Shown: piece by piece, positions 8,880 to 18,153 of the stretch
Numbering within the stretch: the first letter of the stretch is position 1
Layout: every line of letters starts with the position of its first letter
Assembly: GCF_003337315.1 (NCBI RefSeq)
Contig: NZ_QPJV01000007.1
Location: forward strand, 1-64,000
DNA from: Vagococcus fluvialis
GTDB taxonomy: Bacteria; Bacillota; Bacilli; Lactobacillales; Vagococcaceae
Direction of reading: 5' to 3'
DNA: 64,000 nucleotides
Made by a program: the position numbers and the translations under genes
The notes under the pieces: generated by a model
What the model saw: only the letters and a program-made list of their open reading frames with translations
Database searches by the model: none
What the model was told of the DNA's origin: nothing

Positions 8880-9977
8880 ATGAAAAAAATAAATATTAAA
8901 TCAGTTCTTTTTATTCTCTTCTTTATGATAGTTGGAGGCTTTTTAGGGATTTTTATTGGAATGATGACTGATGGTGGAAATATAACGCCGATTGATTTAT
9001 TACTAGTAGCTCCATATTTTATATTAAGCATTGTTCTCCATATTATTATTCACGAAGCAGGTCATCTGGTTATGGGCCTTTTAACAGGTTATACATTTTT
9101 AAGTTTTAGAATTTTTTCGTGGGTATTAGTGAAACAACATAATAAGATTAAATTAACCAAACAAAAAGTTCCAGGAACATTAGGCCAGTGTTTACTGATA
9201 CCACCAGAAAGAGAAGAGTTTATTTATAAGTTGTACCTCTTAGGTGGTGTGTTGTTTAACTTTTTAGCTAGCCTTTTGATGATTAGTTTAATATCTGTTT
9301 TTCCTGTCTTTACAATTGTTTTTTCAGGAATAGGTTGTGTTCTTGGATTAATGAACTTAATTCCCACAGGATTTAATGATGGAAATACATTAAAATTAGC
9401 TAATTCTTCTATCGAAAATCAAGAATTACTCTTTTTACAACTAGATGTGAATGCTCAAATGATGGTAGGTAAAAAATTTACAGAGTTACCTAATGATTAT
9501 TTTAGTTTAATTGCAGAAAATCCTAAGCATAGTTATTTCAATGATTTTCAGGAATTCTTGATACTTGGAAAATGCATAGAAAAAAGAAATTGGGTTGAGG
9601 TTGCTACAAGTTTAGAAAAATTATGGGAAAACTTAGACAGCTTAATTTTACCTTATCAATTAGAATTAAAAAAAGAGATGTTTTACTACTTATTAATTAG
9701 AAAACAAGAAGATGAAAAATTAACTGAATTACTAAAAGACAAGCATTTACATAAGTATTTAAACATGAAAACTATTAGTAATAAACGAGTATTAGCTACA
9801 AAAGCCTATTTTTATGATCAAGACTTAGAAAAATCATTTGAATTAATTAATGAAGGTTTATTACTTAAAGAAAAGACTTCAAATCTAGGAGAATTTTTAG
9901 TGGAATCGGATAATCTAGTGTGGCTAAAAGAACAAATAGCAGATATGGAAGCTAACAAACTAGAAAAGATTAACTAG
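8880..9977 (+). CDS. M50-family membrane metalloprotease-like protein
   Basis: The 365-aa membrane protein has site-2-protease features: zinc motif HEAGH at residues 58-62 inside a transmembrane helix, and a second motif, LMNLIPTGFNDGN, with the third ligand Asp167. Transmembrane segments lie at about 8-28, 40-70, 118-140 and 142-163. The last 200 residues look soluble and helical, possibly TPR-like, with no domain I can name. The family cleaves membrane-embedded substrates; the substrate here is unknown. It is a single gene with RBS ATAGGAGGAG, between the ABC exporter and malR. Zinc-site integrity suggests an active enzyme, but a non-proteolytic role cannot be excluded. Confidence 0.75.
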   Translation: MKKINIKSVLFILFFMIVGGFLGIFIGMMTDGGNITPIDLLLVAPYFILSIVLHIIIHEAGHLVMGLLTGYTFLSFRIFSWVLVKQHNKIKLTKQKVPGTLGQCLLIPPEREEFIYKLYLLGGVLFNFLASLLMISLISVFPVFTIVFSGIGCVLGLMNLIPTGFNDGNTLKLANSSIENQELLFLQLDVNAQMMVGKKFTELPNDYFSLIAENPKHSYFNDFQEFLILGKCIEKRNWVEVATSLEKLWENLDSLILPYQLELKKEMFYYLLIRKQEDEKLTELLKDKHLHKYLNMKTISNKRVLATKAYFYDQDLEKSFELINEGLLLKEKTSNLGEFLVESDNLVWLKEQIADMEANKLEKIN

Positions 9978-10036
9978 CTAATTATTTTAGATAATATATA
10001 ATGACAATAGTTAGTTTGAGTTTGGAGGGAAAATCA

Positions 10037-10996
10037 ATGACAACTTTATCTGATGTTGCTAAAAAAGCCAATGTCTCTAAAATGACAGTTTCAAGAGTTA
10101 TTAATCACCCTGAAAAAGTAACAGATGAGTTAAAAGAACTTGTGTTTAAAGCAATGAAAGATTTAGACTATAAACCTAATGTGGCTGCAAAAGCATTAGC
10201 CAATAATCGCACACAAGTTGTAAAATTTTTTATTTTAGAAGAAATTGATACAACTGAACCTTATTATATGAATTTACTAATGGGAATTTCGAAAGAATTA
10301 GATAAACATCAATATTCTCTACAGTTAGTTACAGAAAATAGTTTTGACTTAGGTCAGAGTGATGGATATATCATTACTGGTATGCGTGAAGAGCATAATG
10401 ACTGGGTGGAGCGTTTAGAAAAACCGTTTGTTTTATTTGGTGAAAATCGATATGGCTATGATTTTGTTGATACTGACAACACATTAGGCACAGAGATGGC
10501 GACAGAACACGCCATTAAGCAAGGTTATGAAAAAATTGTTTATGTGGGAATTGATGTAAAAGAACCTTTTGAATTTTCAAGAGAAGCTGGATATATTAAT
10601 ACAATGCAGCGCTATAAAAAAGTTCCTGAAATTGTTCGCTTTGAGAATCGTTCAAGGTACTCTAATCAATTTATTGACGAACAATTTGCACGATACCCTA
10701 AAAATACAGCTTTTGTCTGTAGTAGTGACCGCTTAGCGATAGGTGTGGAGCGCGGACTTCAAAAACATGAAGCTAATATTCCAAAAGATTACGGAGTCAT
10801 TGGTTTTGATGGTGTCTTTTTGGATCAAATTGCTTATCCACGATTAACAACTATTAAACAATCTGTTGTGGAAATGGGAGCTTCTTGTGCGACTATGTTA
10901 TTAAATAAAATTAATCAAAAAGGTGCCCCTCAAGGAAATCAATTATTCGAACCTAAATTAATTGTTAGAGGCAGTACAAAACTTAAGGAAGAGTGA
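10037..10996 (+). CDS. malR: LacI-family maltose/maltodextrin regulator
   Basis: The 319-aa transcription factor has a LacI helix-turn-helix at residues 4-24 (LSDVAKKANVSKMTVSRVIN), hinge helix NVAAKALANN and a sugar-binding core. I chose the ATG at 10037 because TTGGAGGG lies seven bases upstream; an in-frame ATG at 10001 has no RBS. It sits directly before the maltodextrin genes and ends in its own terminator. Members of this group (B. subtilis MdxR, lactococcal MalR) activate maltodextrin genes. The palindromes upstream of three promoters here, all placed before the -35, suit an activator. The name is inferred from family and context. Confidence 0.85.
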   Translation: MTTLSDVAKKANVSKMTVSRVINHPEKVTDELKELVFKAMKDLDYKPNVAAKALANNRTQVVKFFILEEIDTTEPYYMNLLMGISKELDKHQYSLQLVTENSFDLGQSDGYIITGMREEHNDWVERLEKPFVLFGENRYGYDFVDTDNTLGTEMATEHAIKQGYEKIVYVGIDVKEPFEFSREAGYINTMQRYKKVPEIVRFENRSRYSNQFIDEQFARYPKNTAFVCSSDRLAIGVERGLQKHEANIPKDYGVIGFDGVFLDQIAYPRLTTIKQSVVEMGASCATMLLNKINQKGAPQGNQLFEPKLIVRGSTKLKEE

Positions 10997-11027
10997 CTTA
11001 CTTTTGTCACACTTCCTTCTTTTTTTG
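10985..11027 (+). terminator. Terminator of malR
   Basis: Stem AAGGAAGAGTGAC/GTCACACTTCCTT (10985-10997 with 11006-11018) with one mismatched pair, followed by a T-rich run. The left arm includes the malR stop codon. Confidence 0.85.
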
Positions 11028-11042
11028 ATGTGATAATTTTTT

Positions 11043-11056
11043 TGTTATCGCTAACA
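11043..11056 (+). promoter_or_regulatory. Putative MalR operator, malL promoter
   Basis: TGTTATCGCTAACA, a near-perfect palindrome with arms TGTTA/TAACA. The same motif occurs before mdxE and before the pullulanase gene. It also matches the cre consensus at all but one position, so CcpA might bind too. Its centre lies 19.5 bp before the proposed -35. Confidence 0.65.
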
Positions 11057-11068
11057 TCGTTTTTTTAG

Positions 11069-11097
11069 TTGAGTTATTAATTAACTTTTCATAGACT
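11069..11097 (+). promoter_or_regulatory. Promoter of the malL-nplT operon
   Basis: -35 TTGAGT (11069-11074), a 17-bp spacer, and -10 TAGACT (11092-11097). Both hexamers are weak, which would suit an activated promoter. Confidence 0.5.
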
Positions 11098-11131
11098 ATG
11101 AGTGAACAAACTTAAAAAGGAGGAAAAACAT

Positions 11132-12799
11132 ATGACACAAGCGTGGTGGGAAAAAACAATTGTTTACCAAGTCTATCCTAAAAGCTTTAAGGACTCTAAC
11201 AATGATGGCATTGGTGATTTACAAGGCCTGATTAGTTCCTTAGATTATATTAAAGATTTAGGCGCAGAAACAATTTGGTTAAATCCTATTTTTATTTCTC
11301 CACAAATTGATAACGGTTACGATATTTCAAACTATTATGCAATAGATGATATCTTTGGAGACTTATCAGATTTAGAAGAATTAATTGAAGAAGCACACAA
11401 AAGAGAATTAAAAATTATGTTGGACTTGGTTTTAAACCACACATCAAGTAGACATCCTTGGTTTCAAGAAGCGCTTAAGGGGCCAAATAATCTGTACCGT
11501 GATTACTACTTATGGGAGGACCCTCAAGCTGATGGAAGTTTACCAAATAATTGGGAATCCTTTTTTGGTGGTTCTGTTTGGGAAAAAGATCCAAGAGGTA
11601 GTCAATATTATTTTCATTTATTCGATAAAGAAATGCCTGATTTAAACTGGAAAAATAAAGAAGTCATGCGAGCAATGGTAGATATTGCTAAGTTTTGGTT
11701 AGATAAAGGAGTAGACGGATTTAGATTAGATGCCTTTATTCATATGGTTAAAGATGATTTTTCTAAAAATGTTCCTAATATTCCAACAGGTGAGATAGCT
11801 ATTGCCGAAGAGTATTATGCTAATTTACCTGAAGTAAAACTATACTTATCAGAATTCATTTCTGAAATAAAAGCGATTAAACCAGATTGTTTTATCCTCG
11901 GAGAAGCGGCTTCAGCGACGCCTGAACTTGCAGATGGTTATATTAGAGAAGATTTATGTGAAACAGTTATCTCATTTGATCATTTTAAAGAAAAAGTGAT
12001 TGAGCAGGATGAAAGAATTCCTAAAGGTTTAGAGAAAAAAACAATTGACGCTAAAGAAATGAAACTAAAATTACAAAGTTGGCAAGAGAATTTAACACAA
12101 GGTAAATACCCAAGTTTATATTGGAATAACCATGATATGCCACGTATGGTATCTAGATTTGGAAATGTAGATAGTTACCGAGAAAAAAGTGCCAAAGCTT
12201 TAGCGACAGCTATGTATTTATTAAGAGGAATTCCAGTGATTCTTTACGGAGAAGAAATTGGAATGAAAAACTTAGAAGTAGATAATATCAATAAGTTTCA
12301 AAGTCCTAAAGCTAAAGACCAACACATTCAGCTTCTTGAAAACGGTTTTAACAAACAAGAGTCTCTAAGTATTATTGCTGCAGCAAATAAAGAAGCAAGC
12401 AGAGGAGTTATGCAGTGGAATAATTCAGAGTATGCAGGATTTTCAGCTGTTCCAAGTTGGATAGGAGAAAATAAAGAAGCTATTTACAATGTAGAAGAAG
12501 AATCCGTTGAACCAGATAGTATCTTGAATTTTTACCGCGAATTATTAGCCTTGAAAAAAACAGATTTATTCTCTTATGGCTCAGTTACGTTTCTTAACAC
12601 AGAGGATGCTGTAATTGCTTATAAACGAAGACATAAGAATGAAGAAGCTTTAGTTTTGGTCAATTTAACCGATAAAGCAGTTAAAAGCCCTCAATTTTTA
12701 GCAGATTATAAAAAGTGGAATGTTCTAATTGATTCAGAAGATGAAACAACTGAAACATTAGCACCTTATACTTATAAAATAATGAAAAAGGATGATTAA
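11132..12799 (+). CDS. malL: Alpha-glucosidase, GH13 (oligo-1,6-glucosidase/dextran glucosidase type)
   Basis: Cytoplasmic GH13 exo-glucosidase of 555 aa that releases glucose from maltose, isomaltose or short oligosaccharides. The (beta/alpha)8 barrel begins WWEKTIVYQVYPKSF. Catalytic residues are Asp200 (GVDGFRLDA), Glu258 (ILGEAAS) and Asp335 (WNNHDMPR). No signal peptide is seen. The start is ATG at 11132 with AAAGGAGG upstream; a GTG 30 bases earlier lacks an RBS. It is first in a two-gene operon, with nplT three bases downstream, behind a MalR operator. The symbol is approximate, because specificity for alpha-1,4 versus alpha-1,6 bonds cannot be settled by eye. Confidence 0.85.
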   Translation: MTQAWWEKTIVYQVYPKSFKDSNNDGIGDLQGLISSLDYIKDLGAETIWLNPIFISPQIDNGYDISNYYAIDDIFGDLSDLEELIEEAHKRELKIMLDLVLNHTSSRHPWFQEALKGPNNLYRDYYLWEDPQADGSLPNNWESFFGGSVWEKDPRGSQYYFHLFDKEMPDLNWKNKEVMRAMVDIAKFWLDKGVDGFRLDAFIHMVKDDFSKNVPNIPTGEIAIAEEYYANLPEVKLYLSEFISEIKAIKPDCFILGEAASATPELADGYIREDLCETVISFDHFKEKVIEQDERIPKGLEKKTIDAKEMKLKLQSWQENLTQGKYPSLYWNNHDMPRMVSRFGNVDSYREKSAKALATAMYLLRGIPVILYGEEIGMKNLEVDNINKFQSPKAKDQHIQLLENGFNKQESLSIIAAANKEASRGVMQWNNSEYAGFSAVPSWIGENKEAIYNVEEESVEPDSILNFYRELLALKKTDLFSYGSVTFLNTEDAVIAYKRRHKNEEALVLVNLTDKAVKSPQFLADYKKWNVLIDSEDETTETLAPYTYKIMKKDD

Positions 12800-12802
12800 T
12801 TA

Positions 12803-14563
12803 ATGGAAAGAGCAGCATTATTACATAGACCAGACAGCGAATACGCTTATCTTTTTGAAAAAGATGTTATGCACGTCAGATTAAGAACTAAAAAAGATGA
12901 TATTAAAGAAGTGAGTGTCATTAAAGGAGATCCTTATTTAATTCATGAAGATGAGTGGTATAAATTTTCTGAGCCAATGAAAAAAATAGCTTCAACAGAA
13001 GACTATGATTATTGGCAAATAGCATTTGGAGCAGAATTTAAACGCATCCAATATGCCTTTCATGTAATTGGAAATGATGGAGAAGAAGTCTTTTACGGAG
13101 ACCGTGGGATTTTTGAGATGAGTGAAGCAGTTGCTGAAAAAGCAGAAAATTATTTTAGAATGCCGTTTTTTCAAGAAATCGACCGTTTTAAAGCACCAGA
13201 ATGGGTAAAAGAAACAGTTTGGTATCAAATTTTCCCTGAACGTTTTGCTAATGGAGATAAAACCAATGATCCTGAGGGAACTCTGCCTTGGGGAAGTCAG
13301 TTACCAGGAAGAGAAGATTTCTTTGGTGGAGACTTACAAGGTGTGATTGATAACTTAGATTATTTAGTTGATTTAGGGATTAATGGTTTATACTTCTGTC
13401 CAATTTTTAAAGCCTCATCAAATCATAAATATGACACAATTGATTACTTTGATATTGATCCAGACTTTGGCGATAAAAAATTATTTAAGCAGTTAGTTGA
13501 TGAAGCTCATAAACGTGGTATTAAGATTATGCTTGATGCGGTCTTTAATCACATGGGTTACTACTCACCACAATTCCAAGATGTTGTTAAAAATGGAGAA
13601 AAATCAGCATACAAAGACTGGTTCCATATTCATAGCTTCCCAGTTGAAATTGGTAAAAACGGAAATGTAGAAGGAGCCAAAACACTGTCATTTGATACGT
13701 TTGCCTTCACACCAATGATGCCAAAATTAAATACGGCTAATAAAGAAGTACAAGATTATTTATTAGAAATTGCGACTTACTGGGTAAGAGAATTTAATAT
13801 TGATGCTTGGAGGCTAGATGTAGCCAATGAAGTAGATCATCATTTCTGGAAAAAATTCTATGAAGCAACAACAGCAATTGATAAAGACTTCTATATCTTA
13901 GGTGAAATTTGGCATTCTTCTCAAAGTTGGTTAAATGGGGACGAGTTCCACGCTGTAATGAACTACGCCTTTACAGAAACAGTTACTAACTTTTTTGTTA
14001 AAGATGCTATTTCATCAACTAAAATGGCAAGTGGCTTATATGAGCAATTAATGCTTTACCGTGATCAAACAAATCAAGTGATGTTTAACTGTTTAGATTC
14101 TCATGATACACCAAGATTACTTCATCAAGCAGATGAAAACAAAGATGTTGCGAAGATGGCTTTAGCCTTTACGTTTATGCAACATGGTTCTCCTTGTATT
14201 TATTACGGTACAGAAGTAGGGATGACTGGTGCAGGTGATCCAGATTGCCGTCGTTGTATGGTTTGGGATGAAAAAGAGCAAGACAGAGAATTTTATTCAT
14301 TTGTAAAACAACTGGTTGCACTAAGAAAAGAATATCAACCTATTTTGTCATATGGAGATTTAGTTTTCCAAGAATTAAATAATGAAGAAAAATTTGTTGT
14401 ATTTAGTCGTCAAACAGAAACTGGTAAAGTTGATGGATTCTTTAATAAAGGTAAAGAAAACCAAATCATATCAGGTGATAGAACTATTTTGTTAAGTCAA
14501 AATGTTGAAATGACGGATAAAGGTTATATTGTAAAAGAAAATGGTTTCATTATTACTAAATAG
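12803..14563 (+). CDS. nplT: Neopullulanase/cyclomaltodextrinase/maltogenic amylase (GH13_20)
   Basis: The 586-aa intracellular glycosidase cleaves cyclodextrins, pullulan or maltodextrins. An N-terminal beta-sandwich (CBM34-like, residues 1-120) precedes the GH13 barrel, which starts at WVKETVWYQIFPERF. Catalytic residues are Asp339 (DAWRLDVANEVDH), Glu368 (ILGEIWHSS) and Asp435 (DSHDTPR). MPKLNTAN and the N-domain architecture place it in GH13 subfamily 20, whose members usually dimerise through that domain. No signal peptide is present, so substrates must arrive through MdxEFG. It starts three bases after the malL stop; the RBS (AAAAAGGATG) lies inside malL. Confidence 0.9.
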   Translation: MERAALLHRPDSEYAYLFEKDVMHVRLRTKKDDIKEVSVIKGDPYLIHEDEWYKFSEPMKKIASTEDYDYWQIAFGAEFKRIQYAFHVIGNDGEEVFYGDRGIFEMSEAVAEKAENYFRMPFFQEIDRFKAPEWVKETVWYQIFPERFANGDKTNDPEGTLPWGSQLPGREDFFGGDLQGVIDNLDYLVDLGINGLYFCPIFKASSNHKYDTIDYFDIDPDFGDKKLFKQLVDEAHKRGIKIMLDAVFNHMGYYSPQFQDVVKNGEKSAYKDWFHIHSFPVEIGKNGNVEGAKTLSFDTFAFTPMMPKLNTANKEVQDYLLEIATYWVREFNIDAWRLDVANEVDHHFWKKFYEATTAIDKDFYILGEIWHSSQSWLNGDEFHAVMNYAFTETVTNFFVKDAISSTKMASGLYEQLMLYRDQTNQVMFNCLDSHDTPRLLHQADENKDVAKMALAFTFMQHGSPCIYYGTEVGMTGAGDPDCRRCMVWDEKEQDREFYSFVKQLVALRKEYQPILSYGDLVFQELNNEEKFVVFSRQTETGKVDGFFNKGKENQIISGDRTILLSQNVEMTDKGYIVKENGFIITK

Positions 14564-14571
14564 ATAAAAGG

Positions 14572-14585
14572 TGTTATCGGTAACA
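14572..14585 (+). promoter_or_regulatory. Putative MalR operator, mdxE promoter
   Basis: TGTTATCGGTAACA, the same palindrome as before malL and, in its reverse orientation, before the pullulanase gene. Its centre lies 19.5 bp before the proposed -35, the same distance as at malL. Confidence 0.65.
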
Positions 14586-14597
14586 TCATAAAAACGG

Positions 14598-14626
14598 TTG
14601 CAATGAAAGCATTAACATATTAATCT
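14598..14626 (+). promoter_or_regulatory. Promoter of mdxEFG with overlapping cre
   Basis: Proposed -35 TTGCAA (14598-14603), a 17-bp spacer, and a weak -10 TAATCT (14621-14626). The spacer contains TGAAAGCATTAACA (14604-14617), which matches a cre except at the central G. CcpA bound there would block polymerase, consistent with glucose repression of maltodextrin uptake. Confidence 0.5.
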
Positions 14627-14661
14627 AAGAGAGTAAAGAAAATACATAGGAGGCTTTTTCA

Positions 14662-15924
14662 ATGAAAAAAGGATGGAAACGCATTGGTCTAGGATTATTA
14701 GCTGCAACAGCAGTTTTATCATTAGCTGCTTGTGGAGGAAGTAAAGATAAGAAGGATGCAGGTAAAGAAGATTCAAAAACATTAGAAGTATCTGTTGATA
14801 AAGGTTATGTGGAGTATATCAATGATATTAAAGGTGATTTTGAAAAAGAAAACGGAGTCACAATTAAAGTAATCGAAAAAGATATGTTTGATCAATTAGA
14901 TGCTCTTTCATTAGATGGACCTGCTGGTAAAGCACCAGACGTTATGATGTCAGCTTATGACCGCTTAGGACCTTTAGGACAACAAGGACATTTAGCTGAA
15001 GTAACACTAAATGATGGTTCTAACTATAATGATACAGATAAAAAACAAGTAACAGTAGATGGTAAATTCTACGGTGCTCCATCTGTAATTGAAACTTTAG
15101 TAATGTATTATAACAAAGATTTAATTAATGCAGCTCCAGCAACTTTTGCAGAAGTTGAAGAACTTGCAAAAGATAAAAAATATGACTTTGCTGGTGAAGC
15201 AGGAAAAAATACAGCCTTTTTAGCAAAATGGACTGATTTTTACTTTACTTACGGTTTAATTTCTGGTTACGGTGGTTATGTATTTGGTAATGATGGAACA
15301 GACCCTAAAGATGTTGGTTTAAACAACAAGGGTGCTGTTGAAGGTATTGAATATGCAACTGGTTGGTTCAAAGATGTTTGGCCAAAAGGTATGATGGATA
15401 TTAAAGCAGCTGGTGATTTTGTAACGAATCAATTTGTTGATGGAAAAACAGCAGCAATCATTGATGGACCTTGGGCAGCAGCTAACTACAAAGATGCAGG
15501 TGTTAACTTTGGGGTAGCTAAAATTCCAGCACTAAAAAATGGTGAAGAATACCAAGCATTTGGTGGTGGTAAAGCATGGGTAATTAGTAACTATTCAACA
15601 AACAAAGAAGTGGCTCAAAAATTTGTTGATTATGTAACAAATGATGCTAACCAGGAGAAATATTACCAAATGACTCAAGAAGTTCCAGCAAACAACAATG
15701 CTCGTAAAAAAGCAACTGAAGAAAATAATGAATTAACAAACGCAGTTATTGCTGGTTACGAAAATGCTAAGCCAATGCCAAACATTCCAGAAATGGCTGA
15801 AGTTTGGACTGGTGGAGAAAACTTAATGTTTGACGCAGCTTCTGGTAAACAAACAGCTCAAGAAGCAGCTGATGCAGCAGTTAAAGTTATTAAAGAAAAT
15901 ATCGATCAAAAATACGGTGAATAA
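14662..15924 (+). CDS. mdxE: Maltodextrin ABC transporter substrate-binding lipoprotein
   Basis: The 420-aa extracellular solute-binding protein (family 1, MalE/MalX type) captures maltodextrins and delivers them to MdxF/MdxG. It has a lipoprotein signal peptide with lipobox LAAC (Cys24), followed by a charged Lys/Asp linker. The core shows MalE-like features such as KAPDVMMSAYDRLGPLGQQGHLAEV, AAIIDGPWAAANYK and GGKAWVISNYS. RBS AGGAGG lies upstream, behind its own regulated promoter. A strong hairpin follows the stop codon before mdxF, which would let this subunit be made in excess. The system's ATPase (MsmX/MsmK type) is not in the window. Confidence 0.93.
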   Translation: MKKGWKRIGLGLLAATAVLSLAACGGSKDKKDAGKEDSKTLEVSVDKGYVEYINDIKGDFEKENGVTIKVIEKDMFDQLDALSLDGPAGKAPDVMMSAYDRLGPLGQQGHLAEVTLNDGSNYNDTDKKQVTVDGKFYGAPSVIETLVMYYNKDLINAAPATFAEVEELAKDKKYDFAGEAGKNTAFLAKWTDFYFTYGLISGYGGYVFGNDGTDPKDVGLNNKGAVEGIEYATGWFKDVWPKGMMDIKAAGDFVTNQFVDGKTAAIIDGPWAAANYKDAGVNFGVAKIPALKNGEEYQAFGGGKAWVISNYSTNKEVAQKFVDYVTNDANQEKYYQMTQEVPANNNARKKATEENNELTNAVIAGYENAKPMPNIPEMAEVWTGGENLMFDAASGKQTAQEAADAAVKVIKENIDQKYGE

Positions 15925-15929
15925 GAGTC

Positions 15930-15968
15930 ACATCGGCAGAGCTATTTAAAGACTCTGCCGATGTCTTA
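15930..15968 (+). terminator. Intra-operon hairpin between mdxE and mdxF
   Basis: A perfect 12-bp stem (15930-15941 with 15953-15964) with an 11-base loop. The following T-run is short and broken (CTTATTTTA), so it is probably a leaky terminator or a 3' stabilising structure for mdxE mRNA rather than a full stop. Confidence 0.65.
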
Positions 15969-15989
15969 TTTTAGATAAGGAGACATACC

Positions 15990-17291
15990 ATGGCTACCAC
16001 TAGCAAACAAAAAGATGTTAAAAAAGCAACATTACTGTCACTTATTCCTGGTTTAGGACAATTTTATAATGAACAAAAATTTAAAGGGATTATTTTCTTA
16101 GGTGTCTTTATTGCCTTTGTAATTGAACTCTTTACATTTGGTGTTTCAGCAATAGATGGATTTATTACATTAGGTACAGTACCAATGGAAGACCACTCAT
16201 TATTCTTACTTATTGAGGGAACTCTTCAAATTATTATTACTTTTGTTTTTGTTGTCTTCTATGTTTTTAATATAAAGGATGCTAAATCAGTTGCTAAAAA
16301 ATGGAATAGCGGTCAAAAAGTTAATACAACAACAAAAGAAATTATCAATAATATGTTAGATGAGGGATTTCCCTACTTACTAACATTACCAGCATATATT
16401 GTTATGACAATTGCTATTATTTTTCCGGTATTAGTAACATTATTTATGGCATTTACAAATTATGATTTCAAACACATCCCACCAGCTGGCTTGATTGACT
16501 GGGTTGGCGTTAAAAACTTCTTTAGTATTTTCTTCTTAAGTTCATATCGCGCAACTTTCGGAGCTGTTTTTAGCTGGACCGTTATTTGGACAATTTGTGC
16601 CTCTACTTTACAAATTGTTTTAGGTGTTCTAACAGCAGTTGTTGCTAATCAACAGTTTATTAAAGGTAAGAGATGGTTTGGTGTTATTTTCTTATTACCT
16701 TGGGCAGTACCAGCCTTTATTACTATTATGAGTTTCTCAAATATTTTTAATGATAGTATTGGTGCGATTAACACTCAAGTTATTCCAATGTTAAATCACT
16801 TACCATTTGTTGATATTGGTGCAGTTGCTTGGAAAACTGATCCGTTTTGGACAAAAGTTGCTATTATTATGATTCAAGGATGGTTAGGCTTCCCTTATAT
16901 CTATGTTATGACAACAGGTATTTTACAATCGATTCCAGAAGAATTATATGAAGCAGCTAAAATTGATGGAGCCAATGCTATCCAACGATTTAAATCTATT
17001 ACGATGCCAATGATTTTATTTGTTGCAGCTCCAATTTTTGTCACTCAATATACAGGTAACTTTAATAACTTCTCAATGATTTACCTGTTTAACAATGGGG
17101 GACCAGGAAGTGTTGGTGGTGGAGCAGGGTCTACAGATATCCTGATTTCTTGGATCTATAAATTAACAACAGGAAATGCACCACAGTACTCAGTAGCTGC
17201 TGCAGTTACATTAATCATTTCATTTATTGTTATTAGTATTTCACTGATTGTCTTTAAGAAAACAAACGCATTTGATATGGAGGGAAAATAA
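15990..17291 (+). CDS. mdxF: Maltodextrin ABC transporter permease (MalF/MalC type)
   Basis: Integral membrane permease of 433 aa. Two N-terminal helices with a [13 protein letters not shown] motif (residues 20-32), typical of Firmicute MalC/MdxF proteins, precede the core permease domain. The cytoplasmic ATPase-coupling loop (EAA motif) reads [20 protein letters not shown]. It is co-transcribed with mdxE through the hairpin; RBS TAAGGAGA lies ten bases before ATG. It forms the translocation pore with MdxG and an ATPase encoded elsewhere. Confidence 0.93.
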   Translation: MATTSKQKDVKKATLLSLIPGLGQFYNEQKFKGIIFLGVFIAFVIELFTFGVSAIDGFITLGTVPMEDHSLFLLIEGTLQIIITFVFVVFYVFNIKDAKSVAKKWNSGQKVNTTTKEIINNMLDEGFPYLLTLPAYIVMTIAIIFPVLVTLFMAFTNYDFKHIPPAGLIDWVGVKNFFSIFFLSSYRATFGAVFSWTVIWTICASTLQIVLGVLTAVVANQQFIKGKRWFGVIFLLPWAVPAFITIMSFSNIFNDSIGAINTQVIPMLNHLPFVDIGAVAWKTDPFWTKVAIIMIQGWLGFPYIYVMTTGILQSIPEELYEAAKIDGANAIQRFKSITMPMILFVAAPIFVTQYTGNFNNFSMIYLFNNGGPGSVGGGAGSTDILISWIYKLTTGNAPQYSVAAAVTLIISFIVISISLIVFKKTNAFDMEGK

Positions 17292-17292
17292 A

Positions 17293-18141
17293 ATGAAATC
17301 ACATAACTCCGTCAAAAGAACTAAATTTTTAACTCATTTTTTCACCTATTTATTTATGATTGTGTTATCAATCATTGTTTTGTATCCAATTTTAATTACT
17401 GTAAGTACAGCTTTTAAAGCAGGTAACGTAAGTGCTTTTAGTTTAAATTTTAATAGTGAATGGACGCTGAATAACTTTAGCCGTTTGTTTAAAGAAACAT
17501 TATATGGTAACTGGTACTTTAACACACTTATCATTGCCACATTTACAATGATTTGTCAGGTAACAATCATTACCTTAGCAGGTTATACATACAGTAGATA
17601 CCGTTTTATTGGAAGAAATAGTAGCTTGAAACTATTTCTAATTGTTCAAATGGTACCAACTATGGCTGCCTTAACTGCCTTTTATGTTATGGCTTTATTA
17701 CTAAATGCTTTAGACCAACCTTGGTTCTTAACACTAATCTATATTGGTGGAGGTATTCCAATGAACACTTGGTTAATGAAGGGTTACTTTGATACAGTGC
17801 CAATCGATTTAGATGAATCAGCGAAGTTAGACGGTGCCGGTCACTTTAGAATATTCGGTCAAATTGTGTTACCATTAGTAAAACCAATGATTGCTGTTCA
17901 AGCATTGTGGGCATTTATGGGACCGTTTGGTGATTTTATGTTAGCTAAATTCTTACTAAGATCACCTGAAAAAATTACAGTAGCAGTCGGACTACAAACC
18001 TTTATTAGTAATTCAAAAGACCAACAAGTTTCACTTTTTGCTGCAGGGGCAATATTAATTGCTCTACCAATTTCGGTGTTATTCTTCTTCTTACAAAAGA
18101 ACTTTGTATCAGGATTAATTGCAGGTGGAACAAAAGGATAG
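17293..18141 (+). CDS. mdxG: Maltodextrin ABC transporter permease (MalG/MalD type)
   Basis: Second permease subunit, 282 aa with six predicted transmembrane helices. The EAA loop is [22 protein letters not shown], and the C-terminus [12 protein letters not shown] is typical of the MalG group. The start is ATG at 17293, one base after the mdxF stop, with GGAGGG inside the end of mdxF, so translation is coupled. An upstream in-frame start at 17248 would lie inside mdxF and lacks an RBS. Confidence 0.93.
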   Translation: MKSHNSVKRTKFLTHFFTYLFMIVLSIIVLYPILITVSTAFKAGNVSAFSLNFNSEWTLNNFSRLFKETLYGNWYFNTLIIATFTMICQVTIITLAGYTYSRYRFIGRNSSLKLFLIVQMVPTMAALTAFYVMALLLNALDQPWFLTLIYIGGGIPMNTWLMKGYFDTVPIDLDESAKLDGAGHFRIFGQIVLPLVKPMIAVQALWAFMGPFGDFMLAKFLLRSPEKITVAVGLQTFISNSKDQQVSLFAAGAILIALPISVLFFFLQKNFVSGLIAGGTKG

Positions 18142-18153
18142 GAGTTTTAACCA

